The translations under genes were made by a program, and so were the position numbers. This document shows, piece after piece, positions 18,076 through 27,566 of a stretch of DNA of 64,000 nucleotides; position 1 is the stretch's first letter, and each line of letters begins with the position of its first letter. The notes under the pieces were generated by a model that worked only from the letters and a program-made list of their open reading frames with translations, made no database searches and was not told the origin of the DNA. This DNA comes from Hyphococcus sp. (GTDB lineage Bacteria; Pseudomonadota; Alphaproteobacteria; Caulobacterales; Parvularculaceae). The DNA is taken from assembly GCA_013002535.1 (NCBI GenBank), contig JABDJK010000070.1:1-64000 (forward strand). Direction: 5' to 3'.

Positions 18076-19635
18076 CTAACTGGTCTCTGCCAGAAACGAT
18101 AACTGCGTGATCATGGCATTGCGCTTGGATTCGACTTGATCGATGAGGCGCGTTGGGTAATCGCCGGTAAAGCAATGATCGGTGAAAGCCGGGGCGGTTT
18201 TGTCGCGGGCGCCCTTACGGAAGGCTTTATAAAGTCCGTCGAGAGAGAGAAACGCGAGGCTGTCCACGCCGATAAGCTCGCGCATTTCTTCAACGGTCCT
18301 GCCGACGGCGAGAAGTTCTTCATGAGATGGCGTATTGATGCCGTAAAAATCCGGATGAATAATGGGTGGGCAGGCGATACGCATGTGAACTTCCTTTGCA
18401 CCGGCCTGACGCAACATCTCCGATATTTTGCGAGAGGTTGTACCGCGCACAATTGAGTCATCGATCAGAACGACGCGCTTGCCGTCAATGAGCCCGCGGT
18501 TCGGCGAATGCTTGCGCGCAACGCCTGCCTCACGGATTTTTTGTTGCGGCTCAATGAAGGTGCGCCCGATAAAATGCGATCGGATCAGCGCCATTTCATA
18601 GGGCAGATCAGAATGTTGCGCGTAGCCAATCGCGGCGGGAACGCCGGAGTCTGGAATTGGCGAAACGAGATCAGCCTCGCATGGCGCCTCATCGGCCAAC
18701 CGCTCTCCAAGGCGCTTGCGTAATTCGTAAACGCTCTCGCCGTCGACGGTTGAATTTGGTTTAGCGAAATAGATGAGTTCAAAAATGCAAGGCCGTGCAT
18801 GGGGAGGTTCGGGAAATACCTGCCGGCTTTCGATGGAGCCATCGGCTTTGCAGATCACGACCTCGCCTGGCTTGATATCGCGAATGAATTTCGCGCCGAT
18901 GATATCAAGAGCGCAAGTTTCTGACGCCAAAATTGGCGCGCCTTTTAAGTCGCCAAGGATGAGCGGTCTGATGCCCACGGGGTCGCGGGCGCCAATCAAT
19001 CCTTCCGGCGTCAAAACGGTGAGAGCGTAAGCGCCTTCGACCTGTTTTAGCGCTTCAATCAATTTGTCAGTGGCGGAAAGATATTGCGAGCGCGCTGTCA
19101 ACTGCAGGAATATTTCAGAATCTGATGTTGACTGAAAGATGCATCCGCGACGAACAAGGTCTGCGCGCAAGGTCTTTGCGTTGGTCAGATTGCCATTGTG
19201 CGCGATCGCGATGCCGGTCTGGTCAAGATCGGCGTAGAGCGGCTGGACATTGCGAAGAACTGTGTCGCCTTGCGTCGAATACCGCGTATGGCCGATGCCG
19301 CAGATACCCTGCAGTCGGTCAAGCGTATCGGCGTCAGAGAAATGTTCCGAGACAAGGCCCATCTGGCGCTCGGTGTGAAACTGTTCGCCGTCAAAGGTCG
19401 CGACGCCAGCCGCCTCCTGTCCACGATGTTGAAGAGCGTGCAAGCCCAACGCTGTCAGCGCCGCCGCGTCGTCCGTGCCGATGACGCCAAAGACGCCGCA
19501 TTCTTCGTTGAGTTTTGGACCGCCTAGAATCGCATCGAGCTCGCTCTGGCGGCGGCGATATTTCGGGCCTTCAATTTTCAGGAAGTCTGCGGCGCGTTTT
19601 GAGACGGGCGTTTTGTCAGCGCTGCAGGTGAGCAT
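18076..19635 (-). CDS. purF: Amidophosphoribosyltransferase
   Basis: First committed step of purine synthesis: PRPP plus glutamine to phosphoribosylamine. 519 residues. The N-terminal nucleophile is Cys46 in NEECGVFG, so a 45-residue propeptide or N-terminal extension must be removed, longer than in most homologues; no internal ATG explains it. The glutaminase domain has HALQHRGQEAAG, and the transferase domain has the PRPP loop VVLIDDSIVRGTT. Follows cvpA with 2 bp between them, the classical cvpA-purF pairing. Confidence 0.96.
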   Translation of the reverse strand: MLTCSADKTPVSKRAADFLKIEGPKYRRRQSELDAILGGPKLNEECGVFGVIGTDDAAALTALGLHALQHRGQEAAGVATFDGEQFHTERQMGLVSEHFSDADTLDRLQGICGIGHTRYSTQGDTVLRNVQPLYADLDQTGIAIAHNGNLTNAKTLRADLVRRGCIFQSTSDSEIFLQLTARSQYLSATDKLIEALKQVEGAYALTVLTPEGLIGARDPVGIRPLILGDLKGAPILASETCALDIIGAKFIRDIKPGEVVICKADGSIESRQVFPEPPHARPCIFELIYFAKPNSTVDGESVYELRKRLGERLADEAPCEADLVSPIPDSGVPAAIGYAQHSDLPYEMALIRSHFIGRTFIEPQQKIREAGVARKHSPNRGLIDGKRVVLIDDSIVRGTTSRKISEMLRQAGAKEVHMRIACPPIIHPDFYGINTPSHEELLAVGRTVEEMRELIGVDSLAFLSLDGLYKAFRKGARDKTAPAFTDHCFTGDYPTRLIDQVESKRNAMITQLSFLAETS

Positions 19636-19637
19636 CG

Positions 19638-20276
19638 TTATTGGTCTTCCGTCGCTAGAATTTCGGCGATGTCGTCATCTTCAGAAGCCGTTTCGTCAAC
19701 TGGCTCATCGTCTGTTGTCGCGGTCGTGACCAACTCTTCCATACCGTCCCGCTCTATGCGTCGATATCCGTCGGAGCCGTCGCCAAGGTCCGGCTGCGTA
19801 TTTTCAAGTTGGGTTTCCGGCGGCGCAAAACTTTCAAACCAGTTCGCCATGCCATTGGCGATTGGTTGGGTAAGCGCGTTCTGAACGCTTTCCGGTTGCT
19901 GATCGACATCCAGATAATAGCTGTATCCAAGATAGCCTAGACCGATTAGCACCAGGCCACGGACAAAACCGAAAACGCCGCCGCCGATACGATCTCCAAG
20001 GGCGGCGCGGCCTTCAAGCGGCAAACGCTTCAAGCCGAGATGAAAACCTACATGGGCGACAAGAAAAAACGCGCCAATAAGCACTACTGCGATAACAACT
20101 GTCGGGATAAACTTGTTGGTCATCCCCAATCCGCCAAGAATTACTGGGGCTGTTATCCAGGTGAGGCCGCCGGCGACCGCAAGCGCCAGCAATGTCGAAA
20201 GCTCGCGTAATCCGCCGCGCAGCGCAGCAAACGCTGTTGATAAACCAACAATTACCAGAAACAGGAGATCAAACAT
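19638..20276 (-). CDS. cvpA: CvpA family membrane protein
   Basis: 212-residue inner-membrane protein with four hydrophobic segments in the first 125 residues and the FGFVRGLVLIGLGYL motif of the CvpA family, followed by an acidic cytoplasmic or periplasmic tail (about 150-212). Its biochemical role is poorly defined. The stop lies two bases before the purF start, the arrangement from which the family was named. Confidence 0.9.
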   Translation of the reverse strand: MFDLLFLVIVGLSTAFAALRGGLRELSTLLALAVAGGLTWITAPVILGGLGMTNKFIPTVVIAVVLIGAFFLVAHVGFHLGLKRLPLEGRAALGDRIGGGVFGFVRGLVLIGLGYLGYSYYLDVDQQPESVQNALTQPIANGMANWFESFAPPETQLENTQPDLGDGSDGYRRIERDGMEELVTTATTDDEPVDETASEDDDIAEILATEDQ

Positions 20277-20391
20277 TACAAAAGCGCACTCTCTGACACG
20301 CCGAACTTATGGCGTGAGTCGTTGATCCCCCACGGGATATTTCAATAGCGCTCCGGGGGGCAATTCTCAAGCGCCGGTTGGTTGTAAAAGT

Positions 20392-21756
20392 CTAGTCTGC
20401 GGTCCGCACCCAGGCGGCAAGATCGGCGAGGGTCGACGCCTCTCTAATCTTCAGATCGGCACTGGCGACGCCCGCTGGGGCGACGGCCGACGTAAACCCC
20501 AGTTTTTGGGCTTCTTTAAGGCGGGCATCGCTCTGATTTACCGGTCGGACTGAACCTGAAAGCGCGGTTTCGCCAAATACCACGCATTGCGCAGGTAATG
20601 GTGCGTCAAACAGCGAGGAACAAAGTGCGGCGGCGGCGGCGAGATCGGCTGCAGGTTCCTGAATGCGCAGCCCCCCCGCAATGTTCAAAAAGACGTCGTG
20701 GCGGCCAAAATCCAGCCCGGCGCGAGTATCAAGGACGGCAAGCAACATGGACAGTCGAGCGGAGTCCCAACCAACCACGGAACGCCTTGGGGCTGCCAAA
20801 GAGGAAGGTGACACCAGCGCCTGAATTTCAACAAGGACCGGCCTCGTTCCTTCGATCCCCGCGAAGACAGCGGCGCCCGACGCCGCTTCGCCGCCATCGG
20901 TCAGGAATAGCGAAGACGGGTTGGCGACTTCTTCCAGACCTTTTGAGGTCATTTCAAATACGCCGATCTCGTGAGCGGCGCCAAACCGGTTTTTTACAGC
21001 ACGCAAAATCCTGAAATCGCGGCCTTGTTCCGCCTCAAAATAAAGAACCGCATCGACAAGATGTTCAACGACGCGGGGGCCTGCAATATGACCGTCCTTC
21101 GTGACATGGCCAACCAACAGCACCACGGCGCCAGACTTCTTCGCGTAACGAACAAGTTCGTGAGCGCAGGCGCGCACTTGCGTCACCGTGCCGGGTGCGG
21201 CCGGGTGTGCATCAGACCAAAGCGTCTGGATTGAATCGATAATGACGACGTCAGGCTTTTCGGTTTTGAGGGTCGCCAGAATATCGCGGAGGTTCGTTGC
21301 GGCCGCCAGATGCACGGGCGTATCCTGAACCTTCAACCTGCCAGCGCGCATTCGGATCTGCGCGGGCGCCTCTTCGCCAGAAATATAGGCGACAGATTGG
21401 TTGCCGCGACCAAGCCCAGCGGCAATTTGCAGGAGTAAAGTCGATTTTCCGACACCGGGATCGCCGCCAATGAGAAGCGCTGAGCCTGGCACCAGCCCGC
21501 CGCCACAGGCGCGATCGAACTCATTGTTGCCGGATGGGATTCGCGGGGGCGCCTCACCGCCGCCGGCGAGGCTTGTGAATTCGATCTTGCGCGCTTTCGA
21601 TTTGCCAGCGCCGCCGCCAAGCGATCCTGGCGGCCCGGCCTCGGCTGCTTGCGCTTCGATGGTATTCCACTCGCCGCAAGCCTCGCATCGACCGGCCCAT
21701 TTCGCCGTGATGTTTCCGCAGGATTGGCAAACATAAGTTTCAGATGATTTCGCCAT
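20392..21756 (-). CDS. radA: DNA repair protein RadA/Sms
   Basis: Branch-migration ATPase that helps process recombination intermediates. 454 residues in the family order: a four-cysteine zinc finger (C10, C13, C24, C27), a RecA-like ATPase with Walker A GGDPGVGKST near residue 100, the RadA-specific KNRFG motif near residue 253, and a C-terminal Lon-protease-like domain with no proteolytic role. Upstream of cvpA and purF on the same strand with a 115-bp gap, a common alphaproteobacterial order. Confidence 0.97.
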   Translation of the reverse strand: MAKSSETYVCQSCGNITAKWAGRCEACGEWNTIEAQAAEAGPPGSLGGGAGKSKARKIEFTSLAGGGEAPPRIPSGNNEFDRACGGGLVPGSALLIGGDPGVGKSTLLLQIAAGLGRGNQSVAYISGEEAPAQIRMRAGRLKVQDTPVHLAAATNLRDILATLKTEKPDVVIIDSIQTLWSDAHPAAPGTVTQVRACAHELVRYAKKSGAVVLLVGHVTKDGHIAGPRVVEHLVDAVLYFEAEQGRDFRILRAVKNRFGAAHEIGVFEMTSKGLEEVANPSSLFLTDGGEAASGAAVFAGIEGTRPVLVEIQALVSPSSLAAPRRSVVGWDSARLSMLLAVLDTRAGLDFGRHDVFLNIAGGLRIQEPAADLAAAAALCSSLFDAPLPAQCVVFGETALSGSVRPVNQSDARLKEAQKLGFTSAVAPAGVASADLKIREASTLADLAAWVRTAD

Positions 21757-21816
21757 TAGGCTATGTCGCCGATTTTGGCGGGCGCGCGCAAGAGGCTCGC
21801 TTCAATTCCGAACCGA

Positions 21817-22227
21817 TCAGGCGTTTGGACGTGTTCCCACGAACAATGATGATCCGGCAAGGGCAGTGAGCACGACCAATTTCATCATTGTTGGCGCATC
21901 AGACTGGATCAGGAGGAATGCTGAAACAGCCATCATGCCAATGGCGAAAATTTTTACACGTGTTGGGATGGCGCCGTTTTCGCGCCATGCGACGATGCCG
22001 GGACCGAGGACGGGGTGTGTGACCAGCCAATGTTCAAGGCGCGGCGAGGACCGCGCGAAGCACGCAGCGGCGAGAATGAGAAGCGGCACGCCGGGCATCA
22101 CTGGAAGAATGATCCCGATTACGCCTAGAGCTGTCAAAACAACGCCAGCGATTTGTAAGGCGAGTTTCGTGTGCGGATTCAACGGGCGCGTTGCCGGATT
22201 TTTAGAATGCAGTTCGCCGTCTTCCAT
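21817..22227 (-). CDS. YbaN/DUF454 family inner-membrane protein
   Basis: Small membrane protein carrying the family block GVIGIILPVMPGVPLLILAA, then CFARSSPRLEHWL, with about four hydrophobic segments. Function unknown in the family. The start at 22225-22227 (136 residues) leaves a short hydrophilic leader; longer starts at 22284 (ATG) or 22293 (TTG) exist and none has a clear ribosome-binding site, so the N-terminus is uncertain. Confidence 0.8.
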   Translation of the reverse strand: MEDGELHSKNPATRPLNPHTKLALQIAGVVLTALGVIGIILPVMPGVPLLILAAACFARSSPRLEHWLVTHPVLGPGIVAWRENGAIPTRVKIFAIGMMAVSAFLLIQSDAPTMMKLVVLTALAGSSLFVGTRPNA

Positions 22228-22312
22228 GACAAGTCGAATAGAGCAAATATTCAGTGAAGTCCTGCGCCTTTGTGATTTTTTCATTGTTGGCAATGCAATC
22301 CTATTCGGGGCG

Positions 22313-22975
22313 CTATTTTCTTGCGTCGGTTGCTATTCGTCCGAGATAAAACAACGGTTCTTTTGGAATAGTCCAATCAGGTTCCGCGAAATGCGAATTA
22401 TCCGGCGCATAGCGTTGAATCGCATAATTGATGTCCGTGATGGATTTGTCGATATTCTCGATCGGTATTAGCATAAAAGTTTCAAATCGGTAGCGTCCGC
22501 CCGGACGGGTGTATATTTGAGTAATTCTTTCGAGAAAATTTTTCGGTTTCCGCGCGACGTAAAATTTGCCGGCCTTGATAAAAATCTCACCAATATCTTC
22601 CCAAGCGAAAATCCGGTCGCGGTAGGCGTGACGACCGCGCACGCCATTCCTGTCGATAATTAGAGCTGGATTGCCGGCGCCCGTTCGCACCAAACCGACG
22701 ATGCTTTCTACGGCGGCGACAGTCAGGAACCCGCCAAAGATCAAAATCAAGATAAAATATTGTTGCGCGTTTTCCGGGTTCAGAAATTCAAGCAGGTCAG
22801 GCCGCAGGAGAATACCCGGAATGGCGCCCAGGAGAATAAGCATCGGTAGATAGGTGGATATGAATACCCCTGTTCGCGACGTGTAGGCGGCGATGAACGC
22901 GTCATGGGCGTCGTAATTGTTTTGCATGGCGTCCAAAATCTGTGCTTTTTCGATTTGCGCAAATTTATCCGTCAA
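22313..22975 (-). CDS. Hypothetical membrane protein with a PH-like cytoplasmic domain
   Basis: 220 residues if started at the TTG at 22975, or 204 from the ATG at 22927; neither has a good ribosome-binding site. Two hydrophobic segments (about 38-60 and 73-95) are followed by a soluble domain of about 125 residues with the pattern ALIIDRNGVRGRHAYRDRIF then AWEDIGEIF, which resembles the PH-like domain of STM3941-type proteins. Not recognised further. Confidence 0.65.
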   Translation of the reverse strand: MTDKFAQIEKAQILDAMQNNYDAHDAFIAAYTSRTGVFISTYLPMLILLGAIPGILLRPDLLEFLNPENAQQYFILILIFGGFLTVAAVESIVGLVRTGAGNPALIIDRNGVRGRHAYRDRIFAWEDIGEIFIKAGKFYVARKPKNFLERITQIYTRPGGRYRFETFMLIPIENIDKSITDINYAIQRYAPDNSHFAEPDWTIPKEPLFYLGRIATDARK

Positions 22976-23062
22976 AGTTTAACAATTCTCACAGATAGTG
23001 CTTGAGCCGCGGTCGTCCGGCGCCTACATCAAACCGCCCCCCACACAAAGGAAAGTTGCATT

Positions 23063-24454
23063 GTGACGCAAGCCGCCTTTCGACCGCCAGCGCCGCCGCC
23101 GCGGGTCTTGCCCCCGAATGCGCGACCGTCGCCAGGCGCCTATATGCGGTATTTCAAAATCATGGCGCGCAACCCTCTCGAAATCTGGACTGAGGGGCAC
23201 TTCAACAAGCTTACCCATCTCGACAGTATCTTCGGCCGCGACTACGCAATCATCCATGATCCGAAAGCAATTCGCCATTTTCTTGTTACAAATGAAAAGA
23301 ACTATCGCCTGACAAATATCCGTCGCGCAGTCTTCGAACCAGTTACGGGCCAGGGAATATTCGTTGCCGAAGGCGAGAATTGGAAGCGCACGCGCCGCGC
23401 GTTAACACCGGTCTTTACCCCGCGCCATGTTCAAGGTTTTGGCAGAGCCATGATCAATAAGTCAGTTGAAGCGGTTGATGCGATATCGAGCCGCTTAGAC
23501 GAAGTCGTAAACATTTCCGATCAAATGACACAGCTGACGTTGAATATATTGCTTGCGTGTCTGTTCTCCGGTGATCAAAAGCTTGATGCGAAACGCTTCG
23601 CCAACGATCTGGAAAGATTATTTGAAAAGGCCGGTATGCCGCACCCCTTCGACTTGATGGAGGCGCCGCGCTGGATGCCGAGGGTTGGCCGCGGCGGCGC
23701 TTTGCGGATTGTTGCAGATCTTCGGCGTCAGGTTGCGAGCATCGCACTCGCCCGAAAGCGGTTGGTCGCAACCGGCGGCGAGGCGCCGGAAGATTTTCTT
23801 ACTTTGTTATTGCGCGCCGGCCAAGACACCGGCGAGCCGCTGAGCGAAGACGAAGTCATCGATAATTTGCTGACATTTCTCGCGGCTGGACATGAAACGA
23901 CCGCGCGAAGCCTCGCTTGGACATTTTACTTGTTAGCGAACAGCCCGGACAATTTACGTCGGGCCGAAACAGAAATTGACGCCGCAACCCTCAACATAAA
24001 TGAACCTGCGAAATGGGGTGATGAACTGCTTTTCTTGACGGCCGTCATCAAGGAATCGATGCGGCTCTATCCAGCGGCGCCGATTTTGTCCCGGACTGCG
24101 ATCGGCAAAGATAAACTTGGCGATCTATCGATTGATGCAGGAACAGAAGTTGTCGTTTCGACCTGGGTTTTGCACCGTCATCGCAAATTATGGCGTGATC
24201 CAGATAATTTCGATCCAACGAGGTTTTTGGGTGACGAAGGGAAGGCGATTGACCGCTTCGCCTATCTACCGTTTGGCGCCGGCCCGCGCGTTTGCATCGG
24301 GGCGAGTTTCGCCATGCAGGAAATGGTGATCGCCATGGCGACGCTTTTGAAGGAATTGCGATTTCTCCCGGCGCTGGGCGAAGAGCCGCAGCCAGTGATG
24401 CGGATCACGCTCCAGCCGTCGACGCCGATTAAGTTGCGCGTTGAGGCGCGCTGA
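23063..24454 (+). CDS. Cytochrome P450
   Basis: Soluble haem-thiolate monooxygenase, 463 residues, GTG start. The I-helix oxygen-activation motif AGHETTARS lies near residue 277, the K-helix ExxR motif is KESMRLYP, and the haem-binding loop FGAGPRVCIG has the axial ligand Cys411. The overall pattern (WKRTRRALTPVFTPRHVQGF) is closer to eukaryote-like CYP4/CYP102/CYP110-type enzymes than to camphor-type bacterial P450s, suggesting a fatty-acid, terpenoid or carotenoid-like substrate. No ferredoxin or reductase gene is adjacent. Its end overlaps the convergent DUF418 gene by 26 bp. Confidence 0.95.
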   Translation: MTQAAFRPPAPPPRVLPPNARPSPGAYMRYFKIMARNPLEIWTEGHFNKLTHLDSIFGRDYAIIHDPKAIRHFLVTNEKNYRLTNIRRAVFEPVTGQGIFVAEGENWKRTRRALTPVFTPRHVQGFGRAMINKSVEAVDAISSRLDEVVNISDQMTQLTLNILLACLFSGDQKLDAKRFANDLERLFEKAGMPHPFDLMEAPRWMPRVGRGGALRIVADLRRQVASIALARKRLVATGGEAPEDFLTLLLRAGQDTGEPLSEDEVIDNLLTFLAAGHETTARSLAWTFYLLANSPDNLRRAETEIDAATLNINEPAKWGDELLFLTAVIKESMRLYPAAPILSRTAIGKDKLGDLSIDAGTEVVVSTWVLHRHRKLWRDPDNFDPTRFLGDEGKAIDRFAYLPFGAGPRVCIGASFAMQEMVIAMATLLKELRFLPALGEEPQPVMRITLQPSTPIKLRVEAR

Positions 24455-25658
24455 CCCGGCGCATTGGTTGTAATGCGCCGTAGGTTAATGATCGCCATAA
24501 CCATTCAAGTGGTCCGAATCGATAATGTGCTAGCCATAATGGCGACCAGATCAGTATCACGATCCAGGTGGCGAAGGTGATCAGCAATAGCTGCAAATTG
24601 GTAAGTGCGTTGAATAGCGAAAAGCCGTGACCATAGGCCAGGGTCGTCCCGACCAGCGAGCAAGCGATGTAGTTCGTAAACGCCATTCGGCCGGTCGCTG
24701 CGACGGCGCGCGGGCGCCAACCGGATTTGACCAGCAGGCCAACCAGTCCTGAATATCCAATCGCACCAAAATAGCCATCGAGTTGATTGAGAATTTGCAA
24801 ATAAGAATAAGCGGCGAAGTCCCAGTTATAGTGATTGAGTAGAGTCCAACGAATCGTATCGCAAATGACCGCGGCGACGAAACCGAAAATCAGCGCGCGG
24901 CGATAAGTGCTTACCGACGCTGCGCCGGTGAAAAATCCGGTGCGATAGGCCCACATGCCTCCAATCATGACCGCTAGCATTTCCAGCCAGTGTCCGCCGG
25001 CGAGGAAATACATAAATATGTATTCAGATGCGGATGTGATGCGCGCTTCAAAATGGCCGCCGATGCCGCCAAGCATCTGTTCCGTCGTTTCGCGAATGTA
25101 TTCCGGGTCCGTTCCCCATAGAAACGGTTCGATCTCGGCGCGCACTTCAGGAATAGCGGCGGGACCGATGGCGAACAGCGTATTCCAGACTATTGCGATG
25201 AAAAGGAATTTTGCCGCCCACCGAATAAGTGTTTTTGCCGCCGCATTTCTGAACCACATGGCCAGAAATCCACAAAGTGCATAGGCAAACAGGATGTCGC
25301 CCATCCAAATCGCCAAAAGATGGATTAGACCGAAAATAAAAAGAAAAAACAGACGACGGCTCAAGAGCCCAAGGCTTCCTGAGTCTCTCATCGCCGTGCG
25401 TTCTGCGATTAGCGCGAGACCGGCGCCGAAAAGTGCGGTGAAGATCGTTCGCCATTTATCTTCAATGAAAAACACCTGGAGCGCGGCGACGAGCCGGTCA
25501 TATTCGCCTGTCCACAAGGTCGCGTTGGAATAATAGGGAAATGGCGCAAGCATTGCCTTGATGTTGACGGCGAAAATGGCCAGCACCGCGAGCCCGCGAA
25601 GGATGTCCAGATAATCGAGCCTATCTGCTTCACCGATTGGCGTTGTTGTTGCGCCCAT
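24429..25658 (-). CDS. DUF418 / YeiB-like multi-pass membrane protein
   Basis: 409-residue membrane protein with about ten hydrophobic segments. The N-terminus RLDYLDILRGLAVLAIFAVN and the C-terminal block GRMAFTNYIACSL match the DUF418 family, related to acyltransferase-3-type membrane proteins; function unknown, a membrane acyl-transfer role has been proposed. Convergent with the P450 gene and divergent from the carotenoid oxygenase gene. Confidence 0.9.
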   Translation of the reverse strand: MGATTTPIGEADRLDYLDILRGLAVLAIFAVNIKAMLAPFPYYSNATLWTGEYDRLVAALQVFFIEDKWRTIFTALFGAGLALIAERTAMRDSGSLGLLSRRLFFLFIFGLIHLLAIWMGDILFAYALCGFLAMWFRNAAAKTLIRWAAKFLFIAIVWNTLFAIGPAAIPEVRAEIEPFLWGTDPEYIRETTEQMLGGIGGHFEARITSASEYIFMYFLAGGHWLEMLAVMIGGMWAYRTGFFTGAASVSTYRRALIFGFVAAVICDTIRWTLLNHYNWDFAAYSYLQILNQLDGYFGAIGYSGLVGLLVKSGWRPRAVAATGRMAFTNYIACSLVGTTLAYGHGFSLFNALTNLQLLLITFATWIVILIWSPLWLAHYRFGPLEWLWRSLTYGALQPMRRVSAPQRAT

Positions 25659-25760
25659 CGTTAAAATTCTCCCGCGAAAGCGCCACTAAACTGCGCACCG
25701 TCCTCGCCGTCAATATATGAGATGTGTTATGCTATTTTCATCAAGAAAGGCTGGCGATGC

Positions 25761-27149
25761 GTGACTGCTAACGAACTGATCAAAGTCAATCCTTACCTAA
25801 ATGGACTTTATGCGCCGGTTGAGAAAGAAGTTGCCGCTGCTGATTTGCCTGTCACCGGAGACATTCCGCGCGATTTATACGGCGCGTTTTTTCGTAATGG
25901 GCCAAATCCTTCATTGCCGCCAAAGGGCATGCATCACTGGTTCGACGGCGACGGCATGATCCATGGCGTCTGGTTTGAAAACAGCGCGGCGCGCTATGCC
26001 AACCGGTATATCGGCGCGCAGGATTTTCAGGCAAACGGATCGGGTTCGCTTGGCGGTATTTTCGGTTCGGCAAACGATGTCCCCGGGCGCAAAGTCCACT
26101 ATCGCGATACTGCAAATACTGATCTTGTATTTCACAACGGCAATCTATTGGCGCTTTGGTATATATCAGGCCAGCCGGTTGCGGTGGATGTTGACACGCT
26201 TGAGACCATTCGTACAGAGACCTTTGGCGGTGCGCTTCCGCGAAATATGTCAGCCCATTCCAAAGTCGACCCGGACACGGGCGAGCTCGTCTTTTTCGAC
26301 TATCCGCTCTATGAGCCGAAAATGTGGACGGGAACGGTTTCCGCAAAAGGAGAGCTGACACATTTCCATGAGATCGACTTGCCGGGTCCGCGTTTGCCTC
26401 ACGATATGGGCATGACGGAAAACTATGTCATCCTGCATGACTTGCCGGTGATCTTCTCTGAGCAAGCCATTCGAAATCGCATGTGGCAAATTCATGTCGC
26501 GGAATTACCGACACGTTTCGGTGTAGTCTCGCGAACAGGTGGCGGGATAAAATGGTTCGAGTTCCCGACGTCTTATATATATCATGTCATTAACGCATGG
26601 GAGGAAGCCGAAGAGGTCGTCATGGCGGCGTGCAAGATGGTTCCGAACGGCTATGACCCCGATCCTTCGTTTGGTGCTTACGCCGCGATGGCGGACGTTC
26701 TGGCGTTGCGCGCGCAGCCGTTTGTGTGGCGCATGAACATGAAAACCGGCGAGGGGCGTGAGGAACAGATTGACGATGCATTGTCCGAATTTCCGGTCGT
26801 CAATAATGCCTATGCAGGGCGAAAAACCCGCTATTCCTATCATGCAGTTTTTGACGATTGCATTGAGCAGCGGTTTTCGGCGCTGGTGAAATATGACCTG
26901 ACAACAGGCGCCAGCGAGCGGCACGATTTTCCGGAAGCCGTCTTCGGATCGGAGCCTGGCTTCGCGCCGCGCGTCGGTGCGAAAAACGAAGACGACGGAT
27001 ATCTCATTTCGTTCACCACCGATTTTGACGGGAATTCTGAAGCGCATGTTATCGACGCGCAGAATTTCTCCGCGCCGCCAATTGCCCGCGTAAAACTGCC
27101 GCAACGTGTGCCCATTGGCTTCCATGGCGTGTGGGCGCCGGGTAGATAG
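25761..27149 (+). CDS. Carotenoid cleavage oxygenase family protein
   Basis: Non-haem iron dioxygenase that cleaves conjugated double bonds in carotenoids, apocarotenoids, stilbenes or lignin-derived compounds. About 462 residues from the GTG at 25761, preferred because GAAAGG lies ten bases upstream; an ATG at 25722 is also in frame. The seven-bladed propeller signature FFRNGPNP is near the start, and four iron-binding histidines are visible in SAHSKVD, ILHDLPV, YIYHVINAW and the C-terminal GFHGVWAP. Adjacent to a P450 and a Nudix hydrolase. Confidence 0.93.
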   Translation: MTANELIKVNPYLNGLYAPVEKEVAAADLPVTGDIPRDLYGAFFRNGPNPSLPPKGMHHWFDGDGMIHGVWFENSAARYANRYIGAQDFQANGSGSLGGIFGSANDVPGRKVHYRDTANTDLVFHNGNLLALWYISGQPVAVDVDTLETIRTETFGGALPRNMSAHSKVDPDTGELVFFDYPLYEPKMWTGTVSAKGELTHFHEIDLPGPRLPHDMGMTENYVILHDLPVIFSEQAIRNRMWQIHVAELPTRFGVVSRTGGGIKWFEFPTSYIYHVINAWEEAEEVVMAACKMVPNGYDPDPSFGAYAAMADVLALRAQPFVWRMNMKTGEGREEQIDDALSEFPVVNNAYAGRKTRYSYHAVFDDCIEQRFSALVKYDLTTGASERHDFPEAVFGSEPGFAPRVGAKNEDDGYLISFTTDFDGNSEAHVIDAQNFSAPPIARVKLPQRVPIGFHGVWAPGR

Positions 27150-27155
27150 CGCCCC

Positions 27156-27566
27156 ATGCTGCGTTCGCTATTTGCTATCATCGTTGCTGTTATCGCTGGT
27201 CTGTCCGTCGCGAGATTTATCGAGGCCGCGACGGCTTCGCTCCGCGCGTCACCTGCGTCGCTGGGAGACGGGGCTTTGCCCTTCGATCATCAACTCACCC
27301 TGGTCGTCGCCTGGTTTGTCGGCGCTGCAGTCGCCTCGGCGCTGGCATTATTGTTGGGCCGGAAATGGGCGCCGCTTGGATTTCTCGCAAGCGGAACAAT
27401 TCTCTTCTCGGCAATTATCACGATTTTGACGTTTTCCCTTAATTGGCTGATAGCGGCGCCGGCGGCTGTCGCTACGGCATTCGCCGCTTATGGCGTTCAC
27501 ATTTTGATGAAACCGCAATTGGATTACCCGCAGGGCAAGGCAAAAAGGGACTACTTTAGTGAGTGA
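27156..27566 (+). CDS. Hypothetical four-helix membrane protein
   Basis: 136 residues with about four hydrophobic segments (roughly 3-20, 46-66, 73-95 and 97-113) and a short charged C-terminus. It begins 6 bp after the carotenoid oxygenase stop and overlaps the Nudix gene by 8 bp, so it is translated with them. No family recognised. Confidence 0.75.
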   Translation: MLRSLFAIIVAVIAGLSVARFIEAATASLRASPASLGDGALPFDHQLTLVVAWFVGAAVASALALLLGRKWAPLGFLASGTILFSAIITILTFSLNWLIAAPAAVATAFAAYGVHILMKPQLDYPQGKAKRDYFSE

